DNA of 64,000 nt from Cryobacterium breve. GTDB taxonomy: Bacteria > Actinomycetota > Actinomycetes > Actinomycetales > Microbacteriaceae. Positions 21,583 through 29,697 of the stretch are shown here, piece after piece. The stretch is taken from positions 1-64,000 of the forward strand of contig NZ_SOGJ01000011.1 in NCBI RefSeq assembly GCF_004402375.1. The letters run 5' to 3'. Made by a program: the position numbers and the translations under genes. Below the pieces are notes generated by a model. It was not told where the DNA came from. It did not search any database and saw only the letters and a program-made list of their open reading frames with translations. Positions within the stretch are counted from its first letter, which is position 1, and every line of letters begins with the position of its first letter.

Positions 21583-22340
21583 GCCAGTCCTTCACCACCC
21601 TCATCACGAATGACGACGGAATCGGCTCCCCGGGATTGCTTCGGCTCGCCATCGCCGCCTACGACGCCGGGCTCGACGTGGTCGTCGCCGCCCCCGCCGC
21701 GGAATCTAGCGGCAGCGGCGCGGCCATCACCGCGACCGAGAGCGACGGACGCATCCTGGTCGATCGGCGGCGCCTGGAAGGCCTCGACGGGGTGCCCTGC
21801 TTCGCCGTGCACGCCGCCCCTGCCCTGATCACCCTGATCTCCAGCCATGGCGCGTTCGGCCGGCCACCCGAGCTGGTTCTCTCAGGGGTCAACCCGGGAG
21901 CCAACCTGGGCCGGGCCATCCTGCACTCCGGAACCGTGGGGGCGGCGTTGACCGCCGGGGTCAACGGTGGTCGCGGTCTGGCCGTCTCCCTCGATGTGAC
22001 CGGCAACCCGACGACGCTGCGATGGGGGGTCGCAGCGCGCCTGGCCGCGCAGCTGATCCCGTTCCTGCTCGACCAGGCCGCCGGCACGGTGCTCAACCTC
22101 AATGTACCCAACGTGACGGGAGACCAGGTGCCCGAGTTCCGAACGGCCAAACTGGCCCGCTTCGGCATCGTGCAGACCACGATGACGCAGCAGGACCGGC
22201 ACCAGATCAGGCTCGCCGTGGCCGACACGTCCGCCCACGCCGAGCCTGGCAGTGACGCCGACCTCCTCGGCCAGGGCTTCGCGACCGTGACCAGCATTCG
22301 TTCGGTCGACGAGCGACCGCTTGACGACCTGGTGCTTTAG
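21579..22340 (+). CDS. surE: 5'/3'-nucleotidase SurE
   Basis: A 253-residue SurE phosphatase. The metal site is at the very start, TTLITNDDGIGSPGLLRLAI (Asp-Asp pair). AAPAAESSGSGAAIT supplies the conserved Ser, and the family signature LVLSGVNPGANLGRAILHSG TVGAA contains the conserved Asn. It dephosphorylates nucleoside monophosphates in other bacteria. The GTG start overlaps the kinase stop. The C-terminus is conserved but short. The 3' end faces a 640-bp repeat-rich intergenic region. Confidence 0.9.
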   Translation: MSQSFTTLITNDDGIGSPGLLRLAIAAYDAGLDVVVAAPAAESSGSGAAITATESDGRILVDRRRLEGLDGVPCFAVHAAPALITLISSHGAFGRPPELVLSGVNPGANLGRAILHSGTVGAALTAGVNGGRGLAVSLDVTGNPTTLRWGVAARLAAQLIPFLLDQAAGTVLNLNVPNVTGDQVPEFRTAKLARFGIVQTTMTQQDRHQIRLAVADTSAHAEPGSDADLLGQGFATVTSIRSVDERPLDDLVL

Positions 22341-22462
22341 CGCGCGGCACCTACTGGCTCACCCCGTTCCGGCAGGTGATCGCGAGCGGCACGGCGTGGA
22401 AGCCGTCCCGGAGACGCCTTTCGTCAGACGTGGGTTGCGGCGTCGCGGGGCGCGCCCAGTGT

Positions 22463-22551
22463 CGAACCAATTCGACGGAGATTCTCGTGACAAACCGTAA
22501 TTTCAGCCTGTTTCGCGCCGATTCGCGTATAAACACCGTCGAAGGCGTTCG
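22463..22551. repeat. Palindromic intergenic element family 1, copy B (89 bp)
   Basis: Left end CGAACCAATTCGACGGAGAT; right end, on the opposite strand, CGAACGCCTTCGACGGTGTT. The first 24 interior bases (CTCGTGACAAACCG...) are similar to copy C 400 bp away. It lies 122 bp beyond the surE stop. Confidence 0.82.
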
Positions 22552-22624
22552 GGGTGCATGGCCACGCGCGTCGCGGATGCCGTAACAGCCCAAGCGCTGC
22601 TGCTCCTCCGGTGGGCGGTGTGGC

Positions 22625-22720
22625 CAACTCAGGAGATCCGCCCGGCCGGGGCTGACATCCGCCCCAGTTCCGCACTGGTCCCTGGAGCAGGTAAACCCGG
22701 GCGACGGATGTCCTGAGTTA
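22625..22720. repeat. Palindromic intergenic element family 2, copy 2 (96 bp)
   Basis: Ends AACTCAGGAGATCCGCCC and, on the opposite strand, TAACTCAGGACATCCGTCG. Compared with copy 1 at 3818 it is in inverse orientation, has the same length, and matches at the ends and at an internal GACATCCG, with a diverged middle. Similarity also extends about 25 bp to the left of this copy (CTCCGGTGGGCGGTGTGGC). Confidence 0.75.
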
Positions 22721-22722
22721 GC

Positions 22723-22776
22723 CACACCCACACCCACACACCTACACACCTACACACCTACACACCCACACACCTA
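22723..22776. repeat. Tandem repeat of CACACCTA/CACACCCA units
   Basis: About 54 bp of near-perfect 8-bp units with consensus CACACCTA, ending in CACACCTAGG. It begins directly at the right end of family 2 copy 2. It is a simple-sequence tract and no coding frame uses it. Confidence 0.85.
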
Positions 22777-22804
22777 GGCTCAGCCGGGCCTGCCCCACGG
22801 AGCC

Positions 22805-22827
22805 AGAATCTCCACCGAATTCATCTG
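22805..22827. repeat. Solo terminal repeat of element family 1
   Basis: AGAATCTCCACCGAATTCAT matches the right-hand terminal repeat of family 1 with a few changes. No partner end is found 89 bp to the left, where the CACACCTA tract lies. It appears to be a truncated copy. Confidence 0.6.
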
Positions 22828-22875
22828 AAGTGTGGAGCGGAGAACCGAGCGGTTCGCATCGAGGCCGTGCACAGG

Positions 22876-22964
22876 GGAACCAATTCGACGGAGATTCTCA
22901 TGACAAACCGCCATTTTCGCGGGTGCAGCTCCGATCCGCGCAGAATCTCCGTCGAATTCGTTCG
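22876..22964. repeat. Palindromic intergenic element family 1, copy C (89 bp)
   Basis: Left AACCAATTCGACGGAGATTC, right on the opposite strand AACGAATTCGACGGAGATTC: one mismatch, the most symmetric copy in the window. It ends 20 bp before the stop of the flavin monooxygenase gene. Confidence 0.87.
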
Positions 22965-22984
22965 GGACTGATGCGTTTTCGAGG

Positions 22985-24067
22985 TCATTGGCCCACGGCG
23001 TCGGCGCCAGCGTTCACGTCGTCGGCGCGGTCGACGGCCACCAGCTCCCGCACCAGCGGGGCCACCTCGGTGCCGTAAAGCTCGATGCTGGCCATCAGCT
23101 TCTCGTGCGCGAGCGTGCCCAGGCTGTACTTGAGATCGAAGCGGGAAAGGCCGAGTCCAAGCGCCGCGGCGGCGATCTTCGTGGCCACTGTCTGCGGCGA
23201 ACCCACGAACAGGGCACCGTCCGGGCCGACGTCGTGCTCGAAGCGTTCGCGGGTCACCGGGCCCCACCCGCGCTCGCGTCCGATCCGGTCCTGCATGGCG
23301 GCGTAGTGCGGCCACATCTCCTCGCGGGCTTGGGCATCCGTCGCCGCGACATAGCCCGGGGAGTGCTCGCCGATCGGCCTGGTCGGCTTCTCGAATTGGG
23401 CCAAGGCACGGTGGTAGAGCTCGACCAGAGGCACGAAGGCCAGCGGGGAGCCGCCGATGATCGCGAGCATGAGCGGCAGGCCGTAGTGCGCGGCACGCAC
23501 GACCGACTGCGGGCTGCCACCCACGCCGATCCAGGTTGTCAGGCCACCGGATTCGGTGGGCGGAAACACAAGCTGGTTGCGAAGCCCGGCCCTGGTCTCG
23601 CCCGACCAGGTGATCGGTTCCTCCTTGAGCAGCTCGGTGAACAGGTTGAGCTTCTCCTCGAAGAGGAGCTCGTACTGCTCGAGCTCCAGACCGAACAGGG
23701 GGAACGATTCGGTGAAGGAGCCGCGTCCGAGGATGACCTCGGCGCGCCCGTTGGAGACCGCGTCCAGGGTGGAAAACCGCTGAAAGACGCGCACGGGGTC
23801 ATCGGAGCTGAGCACGGTGACCGCGGACCCGAGACGGATGTCGCGGGTCCGCCCGGCGATCGCGGCGAGGACGACCTCAGGGGCGGAAACGGCGAAATCT
23901 TCCCGATGGTGCTCCCCGATCCCGAAGAATTCCAAGCCGACCTGGTCGGCCAACACCCCCTCAGCCACCACGTTGCGCAGTGTGGCCGCCTGGGAGAGCC
24001 GGGAGCCGGAGGCGTCAAAGGTGACGTCGCCGAAGGTGTCCAGCCCGAGTTCGAACTTCATATTCAT
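22985..24067 (-). CDS. LLM class flavin-dependent oxidoreductase (luciferase-like)
   Basis: A 360-residue bacterial luciferase-like protein. It shows the N-terminal strand FELGLDTFGDVTF, the loop GLEFFGIGEHHREDFAVSAP (typical E-H-H), IRLGSAVTVLSSDDPVRVFQ RFSTLDAVSNGRAEVILGRG and WIGVGGSPQSVVRAAHYGLP. Such enzymes use FMNH2 or F420 to oxidise a small organic substrate, which is not identifiable here. Starts at ATG 24067 or at ATG 24061 are both possible. It is monocistronic, and repeat copy C lies immediately after its stop. Confidence 0.85.
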   Translation of the reverse strand: MNMKFELGLDTFGDVTFDASGSRLSQAATLRNVVAEGVLADQVGLEFFGIGEHHREDFAVSAPEVVLAAIAGRTRDIRLGSAVTVLSSDDPVRVFQRFSTLDAVSNGRAEVILGRGSFTESFPLFGLELEQYELLFEEKLNLFTELLKEEPITWSGETRAGLRNQLVFPPTESGGLTTWIGVGGSPQSVVRAAHYGLPLMLAIIGGSPLAFVPLVELYHRALAQFEKPTRPIGEHSPGYVAATDAQAREEMWPHYAAMQDRIGRERGWGPVTRERFEHDVGPDGALFVGSPQTVATKIAAAALGLGLSRFDLKYSLGTLAHEKLMASIELYGTEVAPLVRELVAVDRADDVNAGADAVGQ

Positions 24068-24292
24068 CAGGTGCGGGCTCCTAGCCGTGGTCTCTACATT
24101 CCCGTTGAAGTCTATGCAAATGCATTCAGTGGCGGAACCGCGGCCTGCCGCCGATTATTCCGGCCGGCGCTGAGGTTCACAGCGAATTCCGGGCCCCGAG
24201 GTGACGGCGGTTTCCGGCGGCGAGGCCGTCCCGAACCCGGCAGAATAGGGTCAGGGGCCACCGACCGGTCGGCCCGGCGACGGGAGATCACC

Positions 24293-24673
24293 ATGACCGA
24301 GCACGACCTCATTTCGCTCTGGACCAAGGCCCGCTGGCACATCATCATGTCGCAGCTGGCACCGACCTTCCTGCTCACGGCCGTCGTGGCTTTCCTGTCC
24401 CTCGGCCTGAACGGGGCCGAACTCAGCGTGCGCATCGGGGCCGCGGGCATTCTGCTGGCTTCCGGCATCCTCGGCGCTCTCGCTCAGATCGCCGCCGCGA
24501 ACGAGGGACTCGCCATCATCTCGGATCTCCGCGGGCTGCCGGCGGCGAGTGCTCTCGGCCGCAGCGTGATTGCCTCCGCGCCCTGGATCAACGTGGTGCG
24601 TTTCGTCACCCCGGCGGTGTTCGTCGTGGTCTACTTTGCGCTCCTGGTTGCGCTTTTCCTGCCGGCCGCATAG
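24293..24673 (+). CDS. Hypothetical small membrane protein
   Basis: A 126-residue protein with an acidic N-terminus MTEHDLISLWTKARWHIIMS. It has three or four membrane segments (TFLLTAVVAFLSLGL, IGAAGILLASGILGALAQIA, FVTPAVFVVVYFALLVALFL). A GGGAGA ribosome-binding site lies 6-8 nt before the ATG. I recognise no family. It faces the YchJ-like gene tail to tail and is divergent from the flavin monooxygenase gene. Confidence 0.7.
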   Translation: MTEHDLISLWTKARWHIIMSQLAPTFLLTAVVAFLSLGLNGAELSVRIGAAGILLASGILGALAQIAAANEGLAIISDLRGLPAASALGRSVIASAPWINVVRFVTPAVFVVVYFALLVALFLPAA

Positions 24674-24699
24674 CCGCGGCTTCGGTGGCTCAGGCCCAA

Positions 24700-25125
24700 T
24701 CAGCCGTGCTGCACGGCGTCCAGGTACACCCAGCGGCGGTCCAGGCGCACGAAGCGGCTGACCTCGTGCTGCTGCACGGCGGCGCCACCGGACCGGCTGT
24801 GGGCCGTGAACTCCACGACACCCTCGCTGTCGAACGGGCCGCCTTGCACGGTCCGTACGATGTCTAGGCGCAACCAGCGCACATCGCCGTCGAGCTCCAG
24901 GGTCTCCGGGCGGGTGAGCGGATGCCACGTTGCGAGCAAATAGTCCGGCTCGCCCAGTGCGAAGGCCGCGTACCGGGAGCGCATCAGCGCCTCGGCGGTG
25001 GGCGCGGACGCGTCACCGCGATGGAACCGACCGCAGCATTCGGCAGAGGGGTTTCCACTCAGGCAGGGACACCGCGGCGGCGTGGGGATCGAAGTCTCGG
25101 ACACCCTTCCAGTATCGGGGAGCAC
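24700..25125 (-). CDS. YchJ family protein (UPF0225, SEC-C-type zinc motif)
   Basis: A 141-residue protein with the N-terminal Cys cluster RCPCLSGNPSAECCGRFHRG, characteristic of the YchJ/UPF0225 family. RSRYAAFALGEPDYLLATWH follows, and the C-terminal NTF2-like part carries VVEFTAHSR and HEVSRFVRLDRRWVYLDA. The cysteines probably bind zinc; the biological role is unknown. The GTG seven codons downstream (VSETSIPTPP) is an alternative start. A decayed phosphoribosyltransferase lies upstream on the same strand. Confidence 0.82.
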   Translation of the reverse strand: MLPDTGRVSETSIPTPPRCPCLSGNPSAECCGRFHRGDASAPTAEALMRSRYAAFALGEPDYLLATWHPLTRPETLELDGDVRWLRLDIVRTVQGGPFDSEGVVEFTAHSRSGGAAVQQHEVSRFVRLDRRWVYLDAVQHG

Positions 25126-25209
25126 ACCCGGCCATGGAACCCGGCCGGCTCGGTCTCTTATCCCTGTGACGGCGCCGGGCGCGGGCAGTACCTGTTCGGG
25201 CTCACTCCA

Positions 25210-25393
25210 TTACAACTCGAACCGGGCTAGGGTGCGCCTGCGCGGGCAGTCGAGGAACCCGGTTGGCAGGGCGCCGGGCCTGCGCACGATGAACACATCC
25301 AGAAGCAGGCCGAGGCCTCTGCCATCTCGGTGGCCATCAGCACCCCGCCTGGCGAGAGGCCGAGCACCACAACATCCGGCCTATGCAGGTATT
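25210..25393 (-). pseudogene. Phosphoribosyltransferase-domain remnant, frameshifted
   Basis: On the reverse strand from about 25390 one frame reads LHRPDVVVLGLSPGGVLMAT EMAEA. The next frame then continues GLLLDVFIVRRPGALPTGFL and ends in a stop at 25210. Together these match the start of type I phosphoribosyltransferase-like proteins (DVVVLGLPRGGVP...LDVxxVRK). The frameshift is near 25330. Upstream is a stop codon and no family-like sequence, and the C-terminal half is absent. The rest of the 465-bp gap (25126-25590) shows nothing else I can identify. Confidence 0.55.
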
Positions 25394-25590
25394 CCTACTG
25401 CTTCGCCGGCCGCCTTTCGGCGAGGACTCAATCTGTTTGATCGGCCATCGTTCCGTTTCCTGTGACCCCGAGAGTCAGCCCTGCCCCGGCGCACCACCAG
25501 GGCGGACAAGTCGGGCTCCGGCAGCTGCCATCCAGGCGCACAGGGGCTGTTTTGGAAAGCCAGACGAACGCGTTTAGAGTCAGCGCCATC

Positions 25591-25812
25591 ATGGATGAGA
25601 TCGCAATCGGAAGATACCGGCACTACAAAGGCAACGAGTACGAGGTGCTCGGCGTCGCCCGGCATTCGGAGACTGAGGAGCAACTGGTGGTCTATACCCC
25701 GCTGTACGGGGAGCGGGGGCTGTGGGTGCGCCCCCTGTCCATGTTCGCGGAAACCGTCAGCATCGACGGAGAACAGGTTCCCCGCTTCACCCTGATAGGC
25801 GGCGTTGACTAG
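25591..25812 (+). CDS. DUF1653 family small protein
   Basis: A 73-residue protein beginning MDEIAIGRYRHYKGNEYEVL GVARHSETEEQLVVY and ending FAETVSIDGEQVPRFTLI. The pattern GxYRHYKGxxYxVxxxARHSET..VVY is diagnostic for DUF1653, single-domain proteins with no assigned biochemical role. The ATG at 25591 gives the family N-terminus. A possible -10 TAGAGT lies 10 bp before it, so the mRNA leader would be very short. It is monocistronic and converges on the tRNA-Ala terminator. Confidence 0.82.
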   Translation: MDEIAIGRYRHYKGNEYEVLGVARHSETEEQLVVYTPLYGERGLWVRPLSMFAETVSIDGEQVPRFTLIGGVD

Positions 25813-25896
25813 CCGATCGCCGCGCCCCGGTGCTGACGTGAAACGAGCTGTGCTGCCCCGAAAACGAGCTGTTTCGGCCGGACAGGACCGGTGGAA

Positions 25897-25934
25897 ATAG
25901 AACAGGCCCCGACCGAAGTCGGGGCCTGTTCTAT
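25897..25934 (-). terminator. Terminator of tRNA-Ala, 17-bp stem with UUCG loop
   Basis: A perfect 17-bp stem (ATAGAACAGGCCCCGAC and complement) encloses a loop that reads TTCG on the minus strand, closed by C-G. It lies 14 bp after the tRNA CCA end. It may also stop transcription from DUF1653. Confidence 0.85.
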
Positions 25935-25947
25935 GTTGTGAACTGCC

Positions 25948-26023
25948 TGGTGGATCCGAGGGGATTCGAACCCCTGACCCCCTGCATGCCATGCAGGTGC
26001 GCTACCAGCTGCGCCACGGACCC
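25948..26023 (-). tRNA. tRNA-Ala (anticodon GGC), CCA end encoded
   Basis: On the minus strand the 73-nt tRNA starts GGGTCCGTGGCGCAGCTGGT. It has anticodon loop ATGGCAT (anticodon GGC), T-loop GGTTCGAATCC and acceptor stem GGGTCCG/CGGATCC with the alanine-identity G3-U70 pair. The discriminator A is followed by a genomically encoded CCA (25948-25950). A strong hairpin terminator follows. Confidence 0.95.
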
Positions 26024-26029
26024 AGATTG

Positions 26030-26052
26030 TGTTTCGGAATTTCCCCGAAACA
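26030..26052 (-). terminator. Weak hairpin between rsfS and tRNA-Ala
   Basis: TGTTTCGG and CCGAAACA form an 8-bp stem around 7 nt, 44 bp after the rsfS stop. It is possibly the end of the nadD-rsfS transcript. There is no T-run. Confidence 0.4.
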
Positions 26053-26095
26053 ACTTCTCTAGGCTACTACATGTTTAGCCTGCTACTGACCACCG

Positions 26096-26473
26096 CTACT
26101 CAACGGCCTCGTGGGCCGGGAGCTCGATGGGAATGACCGGGCAGTCTTTCCAGAGGCGCTCGAGCGAGTAGTACACGCGCTCTTCCTCGTGGAAGATGTG
26201 CACGACGAGGTCGCCGAAGTCGACCAGGACCCAGCGACCCTCAGCGCGACCCTCGCGGCGAAGCGGCTTGTGCCCGGCTTCGGTCATCTTGTCCTCGATC
26301 TCCCCGGCGATGGCAACCACGTTGCGCTCGGAGCGGCCGGTGACGATGAGGAAGATGTCGGTGAGTGGAAGGGGATTGGATACGTCGATTGCGACGAGGT
26401 CCTCCCCCGCTTTCGAGTCTGCGGCGGCGGCGGCCACCTTGAGGAGCTCGAGAGCATGGGCAGAAGCGGTCAT
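26096..26473 (-). CDS. rsfS: Ribosome silencing factor RsfS
   Basis: A 125-residue RsfS/Iojap protein that binds ribosomal protein uL14 and blocks subunit joining when nutrients are scarce. Conserved blocks are DLVAIDVSNPLPLTDIFLIV TGRSERNVVAIAGEIED, the RREGRAEGRWVLVDFGDLVV strand and HIFHEEERVYYSLERLWKD. Length is normal. It lies downstream of nadD and an unknown membrane protein on the same strand, the usual actinobacterial arrangement. Confidence 0.93.
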   Translation of the reverse strand: MTASAHALELLKVAAAAADSKAGEDLVAIDVSNPLPLTDIFLIVTGRSERNVVAIAGEIEDKMTEAGHKPLRREGRAEGRWVLVDFGDLVVHIFHEEERVYYSLERLWKDCPVIPIELPAHEAVE

Positions 26474-26513
26474 CGAATGAATCCCTGAGTTAGTAAAAGC
26501 GAAATGGATGGCA

Positions 26514-27545
26514 CTAGAAGATATTCAAGACGTAGCCGGCCACGAACAGGGCCAGAACGCCGAAGGCGAGAACACCCGCCGTGACGGTCAGCACGGCAGG
26601 CACGGTCACGCCGCGTTTGACCGGCGGGGCCATGACACCCCGGGTCGAGGCGTGAGTGCTGACGGCGCGACTCGCGCTGACTGGGGCCACGTCACTGTGG
26701 TGGCCACCCTCGTCGAGTTGGTCGAGCATGTGGTCCATGTCGGACGAGTCGAACAGGTTCGGCAGCGCGCCGGTGGAACCGAGGCTTCGTGGCAGATCGA
26801 TGGATCCGGTGACCATGATCTCGCCGGTGCTCGAAAGCGGACCGGACGTGGATCCCTGGTGCGGGATGGAGGGAAGCATAAGGGCGTTCGTCGTGGTGGG
26901 AATGCCGCCGGCGCTGATGCCTCGGGCCACGATCTGATCGAAGGGCTCGACCTGGGTCACGCCGGGAAGGCGGTCGTCGACCTCGTCGCGCGCCAGAGAC
27001 CAGTGACCAACCGGCGGATGAAGCACACCGGGACGGGCCTTGACCTTGGTGCGCGGGGTGGCCTCGATCATGAACTCGACCGGCGGATCCACCTTGGCCG
27101 GCGACGCCGGAACGTGCAGGGCGGGAACGTGCAGCGCGTCAATGGCAAACGGATGAGCGCTCGGGGTCGCCTCGAAGGCTGGTGTGGAGAAGGCAGCGGG
27201 CGCGGGCGCCGAAGCGGGAACCGCCGCCGCCGAGGTCTCGTTGGGAGCGTCCTGGCGTGGCACGTGCTCATCGGTCTCAACGGACTGCGACGCGTGCAGG
27301 GCTCGCAGTTCGCGGCGGGACAGGGTGTGCTCGAGTGCGATATCAGCAGTGTGCCTGCTCCCGGCCGGGCGCGGGGCGAAGGCGGAGACGACAGGAGTCG
27401 GCATTGCGGAATCCGGCTTGACCGGGGAATCCGTAATCGGCGTCGCGACGGGGGCAGCCGAATCGGTGGCAGCATGATCGAGCCCATTCGCCAATTCGCG
27501 CGCTTGCCGCCGCGTCAGTGGCTGCGGGTTGTTACCCAACGTCAT
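26514..27545 (-). CDS. Low-complexity protein with C-terminal membrane anchor (between nadD and rsfS)
   Basis: A 343-residue Pro/Ala/Ser/Thr-rich protein with one strongly hydrophobic segment at the extreme C-terminus ([27 protein letters not shown]). This gives a tail-anchored topology with a long cytoplasmic, largely disordered domain. Two related short basic motifs occur, [11 protein letters not shown] near residue 10 and [16 protein letters not shown] near residue 74. [20 protein letters not shown] is also distinctive. The start overlaps the nadD stop (ATGA-like, 4 bp), so it belongs to that operon. I recognise no function; the position suggests a lineage-specific gene. Confidence 0.65.
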   Translation of the reverse strand: MTLGNNPQPLTRRQARELANGLDHAATDSAAPVATPITDSPVKPDSAMPTPVVSAFAPRPAGSRHTADIALEHTLSRRELRALHASQSVETDEHVPRQDAPNETSAAAVPASAPAPAAFSTPAFEATPSAHPFAIDALHVPALHVPASPAKVDPPVEFMIEATPRTKVKARPGVLHPPVGHWSLARDEVDDRLPGVTQVEPFDQIVARGISAGGIPTTTNALMLPSIPHQGSTSGPLSSTGEIMVTGSIDLPRSLGSTGALPNLFDSSDMDHMLDQLDEGGHHSDVAPVSASRAVSTHASTRGVMAPPVKRGVTVPAVLTVTAGVLAFGVLALFVAGYVLNIF

Positions 27546-28108
27546 GCCACACTCCGATACAGATGATGCTTTGAGATGTACTGGACGACCCCGTCGGGGA
27601 CCAGATACCAGACCGGGAATCCCCGGTTCACACGTTCCCGGCAGTCAGTGGACGAGATGGCCAGAGCCGGAACCTCCAATAAGCTTACGTCCTGGTTGGG
27701 CAATCCCGAAATACTGAGCTCGTGTCCCGGGCGACTCACAGCCACAAAATGGGCCAGGTCCCAGAGCTCCTGCACGTCTTTCCAGCCGAGGATCTGACCC
27801 ATGGCGTCGGCGCCGGTGATGAAGAACAGGTCGGCCTCCGGCCGCTCGGCGTGCAGATCCCGGAGAGTGTCGATCGTGTACGTGGGCCCGGTGCGATCGA
27901 TGTCGACGCGGCTCACGGTGAAGCGGGGATTGGACGCGGTGGCGATGACGGTCATGAGATAGCGATGTTCGCTCTCGGTCACATCCGCCTTCTGCCACGG
28001 CTGGCCGGTCGGCACGAAGATGACCTCGTCGAGGTCGAAGCTCTGCGCCACCTCGCTGGCAGCCACCAGGTGCCCGTGGTGGATGGGGTCGAATGTTCCA
28101 CCCATCAC
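27542..28108 (-). CDS. nadD: Nicotinate-nucleotide adenylyltransferase
   Basis: A 188-residue nucleotidyltransferase that adenylates nicotinate mononucleotide in NAD synthesis. The signature [20 protein letters not shown] contains the G-x-F-D-P-x-H-x-G-H motif. [27 protein letters not shown] and the [10 protein letters not shown] motif (I-S-S-T) near the C-terminus complete the family pattern. The only canonical starts are GTG at 28108 and ATG at 28105. Family-like residues (RPPRIGV) precede them in frame back to the upstream stop, so the true start may be non-canonical. Confidence 0.9.
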   Translation of the reverse strand: MMGGTFDPIHHGHLVAASEVAQSFDLDEVIFVPTGQPWQKADVTESEHRYLMTVIATASNPRFTVSRVDIDRTGPTYTIDTLRDLHAERPEADLFFITGADAMGQILGWKDVQELWDLAHFVAVSRPGHELSISGLPNQDVSLLEVPALAISSTDCRERVNRGFPVWYLVPDGVVQYISKHHLYRSVA

Positions 28109-28159
28109 GCCGATGCGCGGTGGTCGGACCCCGGGAGTATCGATGGTGGGTCCGATCGT

Positions 28160-28372
28160 TTAGTGGTCGCTGCGCGCGCCGCCGCGGGCGTCGGCGTAGG
28201 CTTTCGCCTTGGCCTGGTGACGGTTTGCGACGTCCCGGTAGGACCAGACGACGAAGCCCAGCGCGGCGAAGACGACCAGGCCGACGAGGCCGTAGAGGTA
28301 CGTCGGCATGGGCAGGGCGACGTGCGCGGTCTCAGTCAGCACAAGGGTCAGAAACGACATGGGGTTCTCCAT
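28160..28372 (-). CDS. Small single-span membrane protein
   Basis: A 70-residue protein with one membrane segment (YLYGLVGLVVFAALGFVVWS) followed by a positively charged helix YRDVANRHQAKAKAYADARG. The ATG at 28372 or the one at 28360 (MSFLTLVLTETAHVA) may start it. It lies between proA and nadD on the same strand, where actinobacteria of this group often carry a small unknown membrane protein. No functional motif. Confidence 0.65.
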   Translation of the reverse strand: MENPMSFLTLVLTETAHVALPMPTYLYGLVGLVVFAALGFVVWSYRDVANRHQAKAKAYADARGGARSDH

Positions 28373-28425
28373 TCAGGGACACAGAACAGTATGCAAGCGC
28401 CACGGTAGACCATCCTAGCGGGGGC

Positions 28426-29688
28426 CTACCCGCGCACCTGGCCGGAGCCGCGCACGATCCACTTCGTGCTGGTGAGCTCGGGCAGGCCCATGGGGCCGCG
28501 GGCGTGCAGTTTCTGGGTCGAGATGCCCACCTCGGCGCCGAAACCGAACTCCCCGCCGTCTGTGAAGCGGGTCGAGGCGTTGACCATCACGGCCGCGGAG
28601 TCGACTTCGCCGAGGAATCGGTCGGCGTTGACGATGTCGTTGGTGATGATCGACTCGGTATGGCCGGTGGAATAGCGACGGATGTGCGCGATCGCCTCGT
28701 CGAGGGAATCGACGACCGCGACGGCCAGCTCGAGGCCCATGTACTCGGTCGCCCAGTCCTCCTCGGTGGCCGGAACGGCCGCCGGATAGATCTCTCGGAC
28801 CCGCTCGTCGCCGTGTAGGACGACTCCGGACTCGGCGAGCTTCGCCAGGACAGCCGGCAAGAGGCGCCCTGCCGCGGCCCGGTGCACGAGGAGGGTCTCG
28901 AGGGCGTTGCAGACGCTGGGACGCTGCACCTTCGAGTTGTGCACGATGTCCACCGCCCACTGGAAGTCGGCCGTTTCGTCGAGGAAGATGTGCACGACGC
29001 CCGCCCCGGTCTCGATCACCGGAACGGTCGACTGGGTGACGACCGCCTGAATGAGGCCGGCACTCCCCCTCGGGATCAGAACATCGACGTAGCCACGCGC
29101 CTGCATCAGCTCAGTGGCCCCCGGGCGGCCGAAATGGTCGATGGTCTGAACGGATGCCACGGGCAGGCCGGCCTGCTCGATCGCGTTCTGGAGCAACCCC
29201 ACGAGCACCCGGTTGGTGTTCTCGGCGGCGGATCCGCCGCGCAGCACAACCGCGTTACCGCTCTTCAGTGCGATGGCCGCGATGTCGACCGTGACGTTCG
29301 GGCGCGCCTCGTAGATCACACCGACCACACCGAAAGGCACCCGGACCTGGCTGATCCGCACGCCGTTCGGCAGGCTGGAACCGCGCACGACCTCACCGAC
29401 GGGGTCGGTGAGCAGGCTGATCTCCAGCACGGCGTCCGCGAGGGCGTTGATACGCGCCGGATCGAGGCTGAGCCGGTCGAGCATTCCCGTGGACAGACCC
29501 CCCGCGGCGCCGACGGCGAGGTCCAGGGCGTTGGCGGCCACAATCTCGGTCACGCTTGCACGCAAAGTGCCGGCGATGCCGTGCAGGGCCTGGTTCTTCA
29601 GCCCGGTCGGCGTCGTTGCCAGGGTGCGGGCGGCGGTGCGGGCGGCTTCGAGGATCGGAGTGATCTGAGGTGAGTCAGTCTGCAGCAT
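28426..29688 (-). CDS. proA: Glutamate-5-semialdehyde dehydrogenase (gamma-glutamyl phosphate reductase)
   Basis: A 420-residue enzyme that reduces gamma-glutamyl phosphate in proline synthesis. It has VRISQVRVPFGVVGVIYEAR PNVTVDIAAIALKSGNAVVL RGGSAA and the nucleophile Cys in NSKVQRPSVCNALETLLVH. GLELAVAVVDSLDEAIAHIR and FTDGGEFGFGAEVGISTQKL HARGPMGL also match the family. Length is normal. It follows two proB genes on the same strand, 9 bp after the second, so the proline genes form one operon with obgE. Confidence 0.95.
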   Translation of the reverse strand: MLQTDSPQITPILEAARTAARTLATTPTGLKNQALHGIAGTLRASVTEIVAANALDLAVGAAGGLSTGMLDRLSLDPARINALADAVLEISLLTDPVGEVVRGSSLPNGVRISQVRVPFGVVGVIYEARPNVTVDIAAIALKSGNAVVLRGGSAAENTNRVLVGLLQNAIEQAGLPVASVQTIDHFGRPGATELMQARGYVDVLIPRGSAGLIQAVVTQSTVPVIETGAGVVHIFLDETADFQWAVDIVHNSKVQRPSVCNALETLLVHRAAAGRLLPAVLAKLAESGVVLHGDERVREIYPAAVPATEEDWATEYMGLELAVAVVDSLDEAIAHIRRYSTGHTESIITNDIVNADRFLGEVDSAAVMVNASTRFTDGGEFGFGAEVGISTQKLHARGPMGLPELTSTKWIVRGSGQVRG

Positions 29689-29697
29689 CTCGGTAGT

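Noticed and set aside
22723..22776. Possible CRISPR array in the CACACCTA tract
   Set aside because: Units are 8 bp, contiguous and without spacers; it is a simple tandem repeat.
25834..25875. Direct repeat GAAACGAGCTG / GAAAACGAGCTG after DUF1653
   Set aside because: Only two short imperfect units; likely chance in a short non-coding stretch.
25381..25992. A 203-codon minus-strand frame between DUF1653 and rsfS
   Set aside because: It crosses the tRNA-Ala gene, its terminator and DUF1653 in antisense and has no recognisable domain.
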